A stretch of DNA of 64,000 bases from Cheilinus undulatus (GCF_018320785.1 NC_054886.1:7315207-7379206); one strand, 5' to 3'; counted from the stretch's first letter, positions 35,219-47,850 are shown. The notes: generated from the letters alone by a model not told the origin. Translations and numbers: made by a program.

Positions 35219-37120
35219 CAAACCTGGGCAAATTATGGCCCGCGGGCCACATCCGGCCCTTTGTGCCTCCCTGTCCGGCCCGCATGAGTCCAATCATAAA
35301 TTATAACACATAGGTTATTTAAAAAATATTTATGCCATGCATGCAATACAACTGTGTTGCTTTTATTTTGAAAAGTGTTACGTTCATATTACTTCCGTAT
35401 GGACGCACATGTGTGCATGAGCTGTGAGTGAAGGAGAACAGAGACAAGTGATGCTAGCTAGGTTACCCTCAAGATGTCAGCTCACGCCAAGAAGAGAAAA
35501 GTTGACAACGAATGCCGTGTTTTCAACAAGACATGGACTGCCAAGTACTTCTTTACAGAAGTCAAAGGTAAAGCCGTGTGCTTAATTATTAGTTTAAGGT
35601 TGCTGTGTTAAAAGATTACAAACTGAATCACCACTACATGACCAAACATGAGGATAAATACAGAAATCTGTCTGATGAAGCCCGCGCAAAGGAGTCTGAT
35701 GCTCTGGTAACAAAACTGCAAACCCAACAAGGACTTTTTACAAAACGTTGCACACCCAGAGATGAAGCCGTCAGGACAAGTTTTGTAATTTTTTACAAAA
35801 TCGCTAGAAAAAGTAAGGCCTTTTCTGATGGAGAGTTTATTAAGGAGTGCTTACTGAACTCTGTTGCACTGATATGCCTGGAGAAAAAGGGAGCATTTGA
35901 GAACGTGCCACTCTCCCAACGTACTGTAACGAGGAGGGTTGAGGACATCGCTGGAAACTTGGAGCTTCAGCTGAAGAACAGAGGAGCTGACTTTGACTAT
36001 TTTTCTCTGGCTTTGGATGAGAGCTGCAACTCGCCCAGCTACTCATCTTCTTACGTGGGATAACTGCAGACTTTCAAATCCTGGAGGAGCTGGCAGTCAT
36101 GCAGTCAATGAAAGGGACAACCACTGGGAGTGACTTGTTCACAGAGGTGAATGCATGTTTGGACAAGTTAGGACTGAAATGGGACAAGCTGGCAGGTGTG
36201 ACAGTGGACGGTTGTACACATCTAACAGGGAAAAATATTTGACTTTTGAAGAGGATGCAGGATAAAGTGACAGAAATGAACCCTGTGCAGAAATTGACAT
36301 TTTTGCGTTGTATTATACATCAGGAAGTGTTGTTTAAGTCAGTGTTAAAAATGAACTATATTGTTGATGCTGTAACTAAAATAGTTATCTTCATCAGAGC
36401 AAGCATTAAATCACAGACAGTTTGTTGCACTTTTGGAGGAAAATGAGACATAAGCTATACTGCGCCGTCAGGTGGCTCAGCCTGGGCAAAGTACTGAAAA
36501 GTGTCTGGGACCTGAGAGACCAGATTCAGGATTTCTGTGTGAAGAAGACATGACATCCCACAGCTTTCAGATGAAGACTGGGTGGCAGACCTTGGATTTG
36601 CTGTGGATGTGACTGCACTAATGAATGAACTAAATATCAAACTGCAATATAAGGGCCTTTTTGTGCATGAAATGTACAGTGCAGTGAAGGCTTTCATGAG
36701 AAAGTTGCAGCTTCTCTCAAGCCAAGTGGAGGACAACATTCTCACCCACTTGCAAACACTAAAGGAAGCCACAAGATCAGCTGATCACCTCCACAAGTAT
36801 TCATCCATGTTAGAAGCACTGCATGGAGAGTTTTCAAGGTGATTTCAAGATTTCAAAACAGTTGAGAGTGAAATGCACATGGTTTCTTCTCCCTTCACCT
36901 GCAGTGTGGATAATGCACCAAGTGATGTTCAGATGGAACTCACTGACCTGCAGTCTGACACACTTCTGGCAGAGCACTTCAGGTCAGTCTCACTGCTGGA
37001 TTTTTACTCTTCCCTCAAAGAGGAGAACTTTCCACACCTGAGGAAACATGCACAGAAGATTCTAGTTCTCTTTGGATCTACCTACATATGTGAACAGACA
37101 TTCTCAGTGATAAAGTACAT
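35219..37120 (+). mobile_element. hAT (Charlie/GTF2IRD2-type) transposon, broken and 3'-truncated
   Basis: The left end caaacctgggcaaattatgg, followed by cccgcgggccacatccgg, is typical of hAT-Charlie. A transposase starts at the ATG at 35474 (MSAHAKKRKVDNECRVFN, TWTAKYFFTEVKGKAVCL) in the style of the BED-less hAT transposases related to GTF2IRD2. It continues after a deletion as LKDYKLNHHYMTKHEDKY, QRTVTRRVEDIAGNLE and FSLALDES, then VTVDGCTHLTGKN, MVSSPFTCSVDNAP, and the C-terminal dimerisation region STYICEQTFSVIKYM. At least five stops or frameshifts separate the pieces. It is cut off after IKYM, exactly where duplication block B begins, so the right end is missing. Confidence 0.8.
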
Positions 37121-37665
37121 GTAATTACTTTGTATGTAGCACATTTGAAATAATCGATTTTTCTGTTTTCATTAAAAAAAGAAAAAATAAGCATGTGGCA
37201 TCATGACACTAACTGGCATTCAAAGGGTTAAAATCTTTAAAACGTGATAATATTTAATATCTATAATTAGGTCAGTAACAGGAGAAAAACTAGCTCAGTG
37301 AAAGTAGAATAAACTATTAGCGATAATATTTTAAATAGCTTTATTTAAATAGCTAGTTTTTGCTCTTAGCAGCTTGAGTGACTAATGATGAAACGATCCC
37401 TGGGAAAACACCGTAGAGATTTTCTACTCTGTAACTGTGCCAATGTCTGTTAACATTGTTGTAAAGTTTTATTTTTTGTCTTCTTGCTGCCTGCAAATTG
37501 AATTTTAAATGCTAACCTACACTTAATATCAAGTTAAAGTCATGTCTGAAACCAAAAAGCTTTTTCAAACGTTGACAAATACAGCTGTGAAAGACAAACA
37601 CGAGTCTTCACCACTCCACGTACGACTGTCATAGCTCGCTCTTTTTTTGGTTTATTTGTGTGCAG

Positions 37666-37806
37666 GCGGCCAAGAACCAGTCTGAGGTGGACAAGCTGAT
37701 CAAAGGTCTGGATCTCAACGGAGACTCTGAGGTCGACTTCAGTCAATTATTTGTGCTGGTTGCTGCTGTGACTTGCGCCTGCCATGACCGCCATTCTTGT
37801 AAATAA
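37666..37806 (+). CDS. Orphan S100 second exon (duplicate of gene 1 exon 2)
   Basis: The acceptor tttatttgtgtgcag ends at 37665. The 46-codon frame to TAA is the same length as gene 1 exon 2. It differs at EF-hand 2, where gene 1 has DFSEFVVLV and this copy has DFSQLFVLV. Loop position 12, the bidentate calcium ligand Glu, is therefore Gln. The C-terminus is DRHSCK against DRRSCK. No first exon lies between the truncated hAT and this exon. It could be a dead duplicate or an alternative last exon for gene 1, whose first exon is about 15.3 kb upstream and ends in the same phase. The poly(A) motif has decayed to AATAGA (37884-37889). Confidence 0.65.
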   Translation, partial: AAKNQSEVDKLIKGLDLNGDSEVDFSQLFVLVAAVTCACHDRHSCK

Positions 37807-37889
37807 GAACACCCCAAGGTGGAGACGAATGGCACCAACAGTGGGATGAAGTCCCTGCAGTGACTGTCCTGTTTAACATCTGAAATAGA

Positions 37890-38754
37890 GGATTTACCAA
37901 CCATTTACCTGTCTGTGAAGTTTTTTTAACTCACTTGAAATCACGAGTAGCAAAAAGTTACATAAAGATTCCTCCTGTTGCAGGAATCTGTCAGCGAAAA
38001 ACAATGAATAATGAATGGAGTTTTCCAAAGCTGGTCTGACGAGGAGGTCGAAACCCAGCCAACTATCTGAGGTTTGGTCTGATTGATGCCAGCCCCACCT
38101 TGAACTAGAATGTTTTACTGTACGAATACTCCCTGTAAAACAACGTTCTCAGACACCTGGATTTAAACTGTATGACTGTCTCCTGACATATGTAATGTTT
38201 AAGAGACCTCAGATAGCTTTACAATGAGTGGTGTGTTCACAGATGGGGTGCATGTTAACCCTCTGCATACTTTTCTCAGCAGCAGACCTGCTTCAGGTCA
38301 CACAGATATGGTAAATCATATCAAATAATAGCAGCCTTCAGCTCATCACTATTGTTGGTGTGTCTCATCTTCCTCTTTGGGTTCAGGTCAGACCAGTAGG
38401 CTGGCCAATCAAACTCAGTAATGCCATGGTCAGGTGCCAAGTCCTGCTTGAAAAGAAAGTCAGCTTCTCAGCAGATGGAAGCACAAAGCACTCTAAAATC
38501 TCCCAGTAGACAACAAGCTTCAATATTTAAGTCAGTCGTCTTCCCCATGACTGTGGTTGCGTGTACTGAACCGTGCACAGGCCTGCCAACAGAACTAGTC
38601 AGACCCCTGAAACCCCAGTGAATGGCCCCTCATGTCACTGCATGAGTGTTTTATCAGTGACATTGGTGCTAGCATCCTGGCTAACATCTCCGTCATTGTG
38701 GTGCTGAAAAGGATTCCAAGTATAATTGAGTTCTGGGGTTAAAATAAATCGTGG
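37890..38754. other. Downstream flank of the orphan S100 exon, no gene
   Basis: The first 340 bases match the flank of gene 1. The remainder is block-B-specific and has nothing recognisable. Confidence 0.4.
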
Positions 38755-40060
38755 CCCTTTTCAAACACATTTTCACCACTTTTTCTGCCCATTTTGCCAT
38801 TTATAGCCCAGCAGTGCTCATTTTTTACAATTTTTTAACCTATTACACCTCAAGTCTTTTGCCAATTTTCCCTCCATTTTAATCCATTTTTACCACTTTC
38901 AACCCATTTCTGCCCCTTTTGAGCCACCATTAACCAAATTTCACTACCTTTTTTGCCACTGATTACGTATTTTGGCCAATTTTTGTGACTTTTAGCCATT
39001 TTCATGTCTTGTTTAGCCACTTTGACACCTATTAGCCACTTTTGAGCCATTTTTAACTGTTTTTTTAACCACTAATAACCCATTTTAAGCAACTTTGCCA
39101 CTAAAAGCACAGTTATGTCCTTTTCAACTTCGAACTTATTTCTTAGCATTTTTACTTTTATCCCATTTTTAAGCCATTTTTGCCACTTTACGCCCATTTC
39201 ACCAGATTTTATTGACTTGTAACCCATTTTTATCACAGTTTTTTTACTACTTTCAATTGATTTTTGCTACTTTCAGCCATAATTCCCCAAATTTTATTCC
39301 TTTGTTACTACTTTTAAAACCTTGTTGCCATTATTAACCCATTCCACCAATCTTTGCCACCTTTAACCCATTTTCACCACTTTTGGAGCCACTCTTAATG
39401 CATTTCTGTCATTTTCACCCCCAAAACGTTTAGCCCATTTAAGCCACATCTTTGCAATTTTGACCTTTTATCCAACTTTGCAATATTTACCCCATCACAA
39501 CAACATGATACCACCTTAAACCAGGTTTTACTAGTTTTTTAATCACTTTTAACACCTTTTTTTTGCCACTTTCAACCCTATTTCTGCCCCTTTGAGACAC
39601 CATTAACCAAATTTCACTTTTTTTTTTTTTTGCCACTGACCCATTTTAGCCAATCTTTGCAACTTTTAACCATTTCCCCAATTTGTTTAGCCACTTTAAA
39701 CATTTTTTTTTTTGCTGCTGTGACCCATATTTATTGCCACTTTTTTACAACTTGTAACCACCTTCATTCACATGTTTTAAAGCTTTTAGCACCTATTTGC
39801 CACGTTTTCCTAATTTTTAACCATGTTTTGCCACTTTAAGCCCGTGATTTGTATTTTTGTCACTATTAAGCCAATTTTACAGCTTTTTGTTTAACACGGT
39901 GTAACCAAATTTGCCATTTAATCCCATTACCATGCCCCATAAACCCAATTTCACTACTTTTTGTTTAACACCTTGTAACCATTAATAACCTGTTCCACCA
40001 GTCTTTTAACCCATTTTAACCACTTTTAAAGTTATTCTTAATGTAGTTCTGCTATTTTTT
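38755..40060. repeat. TTTTGCCAC-type degenerate tandem array (block B)
   Basis: A long array of ttttgccacttttaaccca variants, the block-B counterpart of 27345-29280 but with different unit order and no interrupting dispersed repeat. No hAT ends are visible. Confidence 0.8.
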
Positions 40061-40363
40061 TCAATATCTTAGACAATGGATAAATAGATAATTACAGAAA
40101 AGATCAAACTATATAGAAATCTGTTTGTTACCACTGCAAAAAAAAAACAAAAAACAAAAAACAAACAAAAAAAAAACTGTGGCTCCTTGTCCCTGTCATA
40201 AATTTAAGGCAAACTCATACAAACTTTATAAAGTATACAAAAAAATATTTTTTTAAATAAATTGCTTAATATTGGGTGTTTAGGACTTCTAATTTTATTG
40301 TCGTGGTTTCAAAAAGCTCTCAGTATTATTATTTTTTTTCTAAGATGGCCTGATGTAGGCGTA

Positions 40364-40574
40364 CGGTGCCTATAAAAAAAGAAATCACCCCCATGGATGT
40401 TTTACACTTTCATAGATTAAATTTTTTAACAAAGTGACATTACTTTGTAGGAATCTGTTTCCACATTGACATTAAAGAGATTTTTTTTTAAGTCAAGTTA
40501 TATAGACTGTGATTGGTTTATAAAATCAATAAAAGGGTCAAATATCCAAGGGGTGCATACTCGTCATGACAGTG
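40364..40574. mobile_element. Tc1/mariner element, block B copy, internally deleted
   Basis: Ends cggtgcctataaaaaaagaa and atactcgtcatgacagtg lie at the same TA site and in the same flanks as the 29676 and 60798 copies. Only 211 bp remain. Confidence 0.85.
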
Positions 40575-40804
40575 TAATGTTGACAGTGTTTGACTGTAAT
40601 TCTTCCCCTCCCAGGAATACATTTGTGCCACAAAGAAGTTGTTGTTCATACACAGCAAACCAGTTCAACCAGACGAAGTAAAAAAAAATATTCACAGACG
40701 TGCTCAGTCATATTTCTCTCATGGCTCACACCCTAATGCAGCAGAGCAACAGCCAGCAACCACAACTGACACTGTGACCGTGGACCGAATTGTTTCAAGG
40801 CAGC

Positions 40805-40905
40805 AACACACACACACACACACACACACACCCACACACCCCCCTACACACCCACACACACACCCACACCCACACACACACCCACACACACACACACACA
40901 CAAAC
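40805..40905. repeat. (CA)n/(CCCA)n microsatellite
   Basis: Follows gcagcaacacac. In block A the matching place holds an (AAAAG)n run instead of CA repeats. Confidence 0.9.
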
Positions 40906-40952
40906 AGATAAAGGCTAACAGCTGCAGGAATAATAATAGTTTCCTTTAAAAT

Positions 40953-41904
40953 CAGGGGTGTCAAACTCAATCACAGCAGGGGCCGAGATCTCAATTTAGG
41001 TTTAACCTGAGGGCCTAACAGGATCAAGATTTAACCCAAACTGTCAACTGTGTTTCACAGGTAATGAATAATAGAGAAAATGAAATGGTGATGATAAAGA
41101 ATTTTAAGATTTCTATAAAAAACAAAACAAAAACAAACAAACAAACAAAAAAAACAGTCAAAATGATTAAATATCACAGCATCAGTGTTACTGTGTGTCC
41201 ATGTCAAATAAATAAATGAATTAAAGGCTTAAAATCTCAGATAAAAAGTCAACTTTCTAAGTCCTAGAGGTCAAGATACAAAATTAAAAGTCAAAATAAG
41301 GTTTTGAAAGGCAAATCTATGAGTTTCAAGGTCAAGATATGAGATAAAATACAAAATTAAGAGTTTAAAAGGTCAAAAAAGAAGATAAAATCCAAAATTG
41401 TGATTCTAAAAGGTCAAAATATGAGATAAAATTCTAAATCAGGAGTTTAAAAAGTGAAAATATTGGATTAAAGTCAAAGTTAGGACTTTTAAAGGTCACA
41501 ATATGTTTTAAAATGAAAAAATTGTGAACCTACAAGGTCAAAATGTGAGAGAAAAAGTCAAAATTATGACTTTAAAAGGTCAAAATATAAAATAAAACGT
41601 CAAATTCTTAAATTGAAGTCATAATCTTGGGATACAAAATGAAATATGAAATGAAAACACAAATTAGTTTCTTTCCCTTATTCCTGACTTTTTATCTAAC
41701 TATTTTTACTCTCTACTTTTTTAGATTTTTATGACTTAAGTTTTTTTTTTTTTTCAATCTTCAAGGTTAAATTTACATTTTTAAACTGGAGGAAATCTGC
41801 AGACCTCATCTACTTCTAATTAAAATATGAAAGGATCTTGTGGACCAGGTAAAACGGCAACCAGGGCCACATTTGGACCCCGGGCCTTGAGTTTGTCACC
41901 TGTG
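40953..41904. mobile_element. hAT-type MITE, block B copy
   Basis: The left end caggggtgtcaaactcaatc and the right end ccttgagtttgtcacctgtg are inverted. The right target site is ttttaaat (41905-41912). The interior has aaggtcaaaatatgagataa-type repeats of about 35 bp. Ends about 300 bases before S100 gene 2. Confidence 0.85.
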
Positions 41905-41991
41905 TTTTAAATGAACAAACCTCAGTTGCATAATGAAATGAGCCACCCTTCTATAAATAAGACCACACCTTGTTGATTGTGTAAGGAGCTT

Positions 41992-42127
41992 GATGGGCAT
42001 TGTATGCCTAAAGTAATATGGACACACTTCAAGCCAACACCAACATCAAACAGGCCGCTACCACCCAGCCTTTTCAGAGGAGGACCAGAATTGTCCCCAA
42101 ACCTGTTTTATCAAAGGGTATTAAAAG
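41992..42127 (+). promoter_or_regulatory. Promoter of S100 gene 2
   Basis: Contains the shared atgggcattgtatgcctaaa element. A block of about 55 bases follows (aagccaacaccaacatcaaa, then taccacccagccttttcaga) that is nearly identical at gene 3. Then come tccccaaacctg and the TATA-like tattaaaag at 42119-42127, about 75 bases before the ATG. Confidence 0.65.
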
Positions 42128-42201
42128 AGTCTCCTGCCTCTGCCAGCCACTAAATCTCCTTTGCTCCTGAACAGTGACTATCTCCTACTCTCTCATCAAA
42201 C

Positions 42202-44412
42202 ATGGACCCAATGAGGGACCCGAGTGCGATGGAATTTTCTGTTGCCTGCATTGTTGGGATCTTCAATCGTTATTCTGGTGGCGCTGAGAGTCTCACCAAG
42301 TGTCAGGCCAAGGACCTGCTAAAGGCAGAGATGCCCGAGTTGGTCGAGGTATGATACAACCTTAGGGATTACAAGCCGTAATAATTTAAGTCATATTCCA
42401 TGTCAAACTTAGAACAAGCAATTTTCATTCTTTTTGTGCTTTACTCAAAACCGTACTTGTTTTTGGTTGTTGCAAACCTCTGAACATGTTTACAGTCAAG
42501 CTTTTTAGAGGCACTGATGTTCTCTTATGGTAGATTTTATACACAACAAAAGCTTGAAATGTATTCAAAAAGTCGCATCAGGTTGAATTAAAAAAATGTG
42601 TGGAGCTTTAACTCCATGGGGCAGATCCACTAGGATCAAGCTCTGTGCTTGTGGAACAGGACCGGACTCATTTTCAGCTCCGGAGTTATGTGTAAATGGG
42701 ACATGGAGCTATTTTTGCACCATCGCATGCATTTTGTGTGCAGTTTCCCATTTACATGTGCTCTGTAGATGTGGTGCAGTGTTTTTTTTCTGGCGACCCA
42801 CTTTTTACAAGGTTCAAGCCATCGTGACCCAACACCGTTGTTTTCCACAGAAGGCTGGTGCTTGCTCTAATTACGTTAATTCATGACTCTGTTTTACAAT
42901 CAGGAAGAAGCCACTTTACCTTTGTTACAAAGACTTTCTTCAAATGCTTGACCCCTTGGACTAGCGGTGAGATATATAGATGTTTACTAAGTACTCTTTT
43001 GGTATCGATCCCTGTAGCAAAGTATCGATACCAAATGAGTACTACAAAATACGTCTCGCCACCGCTTCTCCGGCGAGTGCCTCCCTGCCTCTCTCTCCTC
43101 AAGACTGTTTTGGCTTTACTGCCAGTCCAAATTGGAGACCAATCAAACATGCCTTACCTGCTCGCCCGTGTCACATGGCCTCAAGGCCCAATCTGACATG
43201 TCGATCCTGCCGCACCATGTGACTTTGAGAACCAATCATTAACAGGTTTCTGCAACTCCACTCACTCGCATATGAAGTCATTTTAAAGTCTGTGATGTGA
43301 ACCTGGCTGTCTTTCTCACTCAGTGTGGTCCCTAAGTAAATTTCAAAATTGTAAGAAAACATTAAAAAAAACCGAGACCACATGCCAATACCATAAAATG
43401 TAAAAAGACCAAATTGTAGAAACATAACAAGATAAATATTTCTATGAAAATCTTTGATGACTTGTATTTCTTACATTTTTGTTTCAAACTAGTGGGTATA
43501 GATGGCTAATACAGCCCTTCCATCTTAATTTAAAAACAAAAAAAAAAAGAAGAAATTTGTTATGTTGTGGAGAATTTAATTCTATATACAAGTTTGTGCT
43601 ATGATTATAGTTTATTTACTTAATTAATTAATTAATTAATTAATTAATTTTTGCTTAACCATTTTAATTTAATTAAAAATTCCCCTAAATGAATTTCTGA
43701 ATGATCTGAATATGCCTTTTTAACTGCCTGAAATGTGTAACTTTTGACAGTATGCAAGTCCAGTATTTTATTCTTTCTTTAAAAGTATCGGTATCTGTAT
43801 CAGTATTGATAAAATTACATCAAAAAGTATCTGTATTTTATCGAATTAAAAAACATTGGTATCGTCAGTCTCTACCTAGGACCCTCAGTAGTTGTCTGGT
43901 CTGGAACAAAGAGTTCCTCTTTTATTAAGCAAGTATCAGTAACTGTGACTTCAGCTCTTCGGCCTTTCAGTGGCTGGTAGAGCCTTATTTTGTCTTTTAT
44001 TATAGTGGGGAGGGTGAGTATTAAAGGGTAGAGCGCCCCATGTGGCTATAATGTGTACTGCAAAAGTAAATGTCCCATTGAATACTGTAGTAAAGATATT
44101 ATGCAAACTAAAAAAAAACTTCCACCGCCCAACTTTGGGACTGAATGCAGATCTGCCCCCATAAGTCTCAAACGCACAACTGAAAAGAGACAAAATGAGC
44201 ATTCTCTGTTTTACCAGGACTAACATTGACATTTATTTGTGATTGTTCTGCAGGCGGCCGACAGTCGAGAAGGGTTTGACGCTTTGTTTGATTCATTGGA
44301 TTGTAACGACGATGGTAAAATCTGCTTCCCTGAGTTCATCCAGATGGTGGGGTTCATGGCCACTGCCTTTAATGAGATGTTCATCAGGATGCAACAACAG
44401 TGCGGGAAGTGA
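42202..44412 (+). CDS. S100 EF-hand protein (cluster gene 2)
   Basis: Exons 42202-42348 and 44254-44412 (phase-0 GT-AG intron) give 101 residues. After MDPMRDPSAMEF comes helix I, VACIVGIFNRY. The EF-hand 1 loop, SGGAESLTKCQ, is three residues shorter than in ordinary S100s and has Gln where the last ligand Glu should be. EF-hand 2 at residues 65-76, DCNDDGKICFPE, is canonical. A helix FIQMVGFMATAFNEMFIRM and a Gln-rich tail ending QQQCGK follow. The protein is expected to be a small cytosolic dimer binding calcium mainly through EF-hand 2. Loop-1 shortening of this kind is known in S100A10. Gene 5 is a recent duplicate; gene 3 is an older paralogue sharing the promoter and 3' UTR. Confidence 0.88.
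42950..43890. mobile_element. Unclassified repeat remnant in the S100 gene 2 intron
   Basis: Holds inverted ggtatcgat/tatcgatacc motifs near 42998-43032, and tatcggtatctgtatcagta with ggtatcgtcagtctctacct near 43787-43880, as in fish MITEs with (GGTATC)n ends. A (TTAA)n tract lies at about 43617-43650. Boundaries are uncertain. Confidence 0.35.
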
Positions 44413-44495
44413 AGGAGGACAACACCCTGGGGTGGAGTCGGATGGCTCCAGCAGAGAGACGACATCCCTGCAGTGGCTTCTTTGTTTACTAGATA

Positions 44496-44501
44496 AATAA
44501 A
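44496..44501 (+). terminator. Poly(A) signal of S100 gene 2
   Basis: AATAAA within actagataaataaagtaata, 84 bases after the stop. The same context is conserved at gene 3. Confidence 0.75.
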
Positions 44502-44705
44502 GTAATACTCTCCATTTACATGCCTGAGGAGTTTTTTTTTGGTAAGACATGACATTTTGGGTTGAGAAGAGAAATGAAGATAATCTGGTTCTGAGTCTAA
44601 AATGTATCAATTAAGAACAATTTAGGACTTTTGACAGTGAACCTGTGACCTCTTTGGGTAATGACCAATGCTGGGGCTGACATGTTTCATAGTAATCTGT
44701 TAGAG

Positions 44706-45668
44706 CAGGGGTTTCTCAACCTTTTCAGCCTTTGACCCCCAAAATAAAGGTGCTGGTGACCAGGGACCCCCAATGTACCTGAAGGTGGTTGAACACAGCC
44801 ATGAACATTCAAGAATAGTCATGTGGAGACAAGGCTGCCTGTTATGGGGGAAAATGGAAGAGCTTTCTGGGGCCCAGCCAAACTAGGGGCCATCAAAATC
44901 ATGGTCCATTGTAAAGTTAAACTGTGGTATTTTATATTTAACCTGAATTATTAACCACTCTTATCAAAGAAATGCATTTTAATTCATTTGTGTTGAAAGT
45001 AGCCCTCTTAAAGATGTAAATCCTTTTGTTAAAAACAGAATTAAAATATGCTAAAATGGCTAAAATAAGTTGATAATTGCAAAAAATGGTGGGAAAGGTG
45101 ATGAAATTAGATTTTAAAAGTAGCAGAAATGGGGTAGAAAAGTCAAAAATTACATAAAAGTTGCAAAAAATTGAAAAAATGGGTTAAAGTGGCAAAAAGA
45201 GGCATATTAAGTGGTAAAAGGGGATTCAAAAATGGCTGAAATGGCGTTAAAGTGGCAAAACAGGTGGAAATTTGGTGAAATGGGATGAAAATTGATATAA
45301 ACAAAAAAGGCAGAAATAGCCAGAAACTGGCAAAAAATGGGCAAATCAAATTGTGAAATGTGGCTTAAAAAGTAGTTAAAGGGGTTAATAGTGGTGATAA
45401 TGGGTCAACAGAGCCAACAATTGGCAGAGAGTTGCAAGATTTGAGTTGCAAGTGGTGGAAAGAGTTTAAAATGGGCAAAAAATGGGTTTTAAGTTGCAAA
45501 AATTTGTTAAGATTGGCAAAATTGGTGGGAAAAAGTGATAAAAATGGGTTAAAATTAAGCAAAATTGGTGTCAAGTGGCAGTAGTGTAATCCAAAAATGT
45601 TCTGGAGACACTGGGAGGGTGTCTCCAGATGCCTTATGGGGTCTCGACCTCAACGTTGAGAATCTCTG
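44706..45668. mobile_element. hAT-type element with TTTTGCCAC minisatellite, perfect target site
   Basis: Ends CAGGGGTTTCTCAACCTTTT and CAACGTTGAGAATCTCTG are flanked by a perfect 8-bp duplication tgttagag (44698-44705 and 45669-45676). The interior is the reverse complement of the ttttgccacttttaaccca array (aaaagtggcaaaaa forms). This is the best-defined copy of the family in the window. Confidence 0.9.
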
Positions 45669-45676
45669 TGTTAGAG

Positions 45677-47850
45677 TACTCAGATTATTTTTTTTTGGTT
45701 CTATTGTTGAAATGGAGCATGTTAGTTTTACAATTCAAGTAATCCTAGTTACTTTTCATAAAATTTATGTCTCATTAACAAATAATATAAAAAGAACTTC
45801 ACACTCTGAAAGCAAATTACTACATTCAAGTCTTATCTGAAGCTAAAGGTAATGGTAAGATAATCTGGAGACAACTAAATAGTCTAATTAAACCAAAGGC
45901 TACCACTTCTTCCAATAAATATGAACTGAAAATAGGAGAAAATATCACCTCTGATCAGGCAAAAGTTGCCAATAAATTCAATGATTTCTTTATCCAGTCT
46001 GTTAAAGAGCTTGCCATGAATTTCTCTCAGATAAACTGTGATCCGAGTAGTACAGTGTTTAATGATGATGATGTCAACTCATTTCAGCTCAAGGAAGTTG
46101 ACCAATCAACGGTCTTAAAAGCAATTAATAATTTAAACACCACCTTCTCTAAGGATATATAACCTGGACACATCATTTCTAAAAAACTATGGTAATATTT
46201 TGGTTCAGCCTCTTACTTACCTTATCAATGTTTTTATTAATACCAGCTTATTCCCTGCTGGATGGAAAAATGCTTTAGTCAAACAGTCAAACCTATTTTA
46301 AAATCTGGGGATGCTGAAGAGATGGATAACTACAGACCAATTAGTCTTCTTCCAGTCATGTCAGAGAAGATAGTCTCTGATCAACTACTACACTATTTAG
46401 AGACAAATCATTATTTACATCCTCTCCAGTTTGGTTTTAGACATTATCACTCAACAGAGTCAGCTAGCTGTTTGTTATTGGAAAACATTAAACAGTCTCT
46501 GTATAAAGGAAATGTAGTAGGTGCAGTGTTCCTGGATTTAAAGAAAGCATTCGACACTGTGAACCATGACATTTCTAAACTGTCCTTGTTTAATTTTTCT
46601 AAAAGGTCTGTTTCATGGTTCAACTCATATTTAAAAGGTCGTCAACAATGTGTTGGGATTAATAACACAAGGTCTGTTTTTTTTACAAAACTGAAACAGG
46701 AATTCCACAAGGAAGTGTCTTAGGCCCTATCCTTTTCAGTTTGTATATTAACGACTTGCCAAACGTCTGTCCTGATGTACACAGTTATCTATGTGTCTGG
46801 TAAAACCTGTGGTGCCGCTGCTGATGAATTAACTAAAAACTTACAAAAAATATCAACTTGGCTAAACACCTCTTGCTTGACACTAAATACAAATAAAACA
46901 CAATCAATCAGTTTTTCCATCAGATAGTTGCCTGATACAGAAACACTGAATGTTGAAATCAAAGGTGAGAGTATTGAACAGGTAACAGAGGTGAGGTATC
47001 TGGGGATTATTTTAGACTCTCAGTTGAATTTAAAAAGCCATGTTAAAAAAATCTGCCAAACCATTAGGGCTAATCTCTGTTGTTTTAGGATGATAAGAAA
47101 CTGCTTGACAAGTAATTGTGCTTTTATATTTTTTAATTCGATGGTACTTTCACACCTTTCTTATGGTTTAACAGCCTGACAACAAATCAGTCAGTGATCA
47201 AACCCTTAGAGTGTCTCTACAACCGAGCTCTGAACATCCTGGATAAAAAAACAAATTAGACACCATCACTGTCATGTTTTAAACAAATACAAGATCTTAA
47301 GTTTTAGTAATTTTATTAATTTCCACAACGTAAAGTTTGTGTTTAAATGCTGAAATGGACCTGCTCCTCCACCTTTCTGCACATATATAAGGAGACTACA
47401 GAGCTGCAGCAGACCCACCAGAGCAGCATCAAATGGAAACTGTGTCATTTCATTTTGCAAAACATCATTTGCTCAGACTGCATTCCCTGTGAAAGGAGTG
47501 AAATCCTGGAATTTTCTACCTGAACACCTGAAATGTATCACAAACTTACCCACCTTTAAGAGAGCTACCAAATCCTGGTTATTTCAGCAACAGAGCTGCT
47601 CTCACATTTGATTTTCTGTAACATTGTCACTGTTTAATGTGTTTTTTTACTGTCTCTATTGTACCCAGCCATTTTTTCCCTTTTTAATCAACTGTTTTAG
47701 CTTTTTATTCTTACAAAAGTCCTTGTAGGGACAGGTGTTGCAAATTAGCATTCGCTACAAACACTATGATACTTGCATGGGGTGCCTGTTCTCAGTTGCC
47801 TATGTTTATTGTATCTGTCACTATTAAATAAACCTTAAAAAAAAAAAATA
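45677..47850 (+). mobile_element. Non-LTR retrotransposon (LINE) fragment, broken
   Basis: Reverse transcriptase motifs read on the + strand: MDNYRPISLLPVMSEKIV, HPLQFGFRHYHSTESA, GAVFLDLKKAFDTVNHD, SWFNSYLKGRQQCV, then in a later frame EVRYLGIILDSQLNLKSHVK. The catalytic YADD box is not readable because the sequence is shifted and shortened there (about 46760-46800). The 3' end is tattaaataaaccttaaaaa with a poly(A) run at about 47838. The endonuclease and ORF1 are absent or unreadable. It is Jockey-superfamily-like (Rex1/CR1/L2 relatives); the clade is not certain. The first 270 bases recur at 60119-60385. Confidence 0.8.

Larger units (their letters stand above)
37116..41740. repeat. Segmental duplication block B, part shared with block A
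   Basis: Matches 25835-31885 in order, with indels. The left breakpoint abuts a truncated hAT transposase gene with a shared tac[ag]tg at the join. From about 39862 onward, block B is also shared with block C (60386 to window end). Confidence 0.8.

Noticed and set aside
40719-40970. Val/Cys-rich open frame on the minus strand
   Set aside because: Product of the CA microsatellite; no coding signal. The same holds for 61435-61740.
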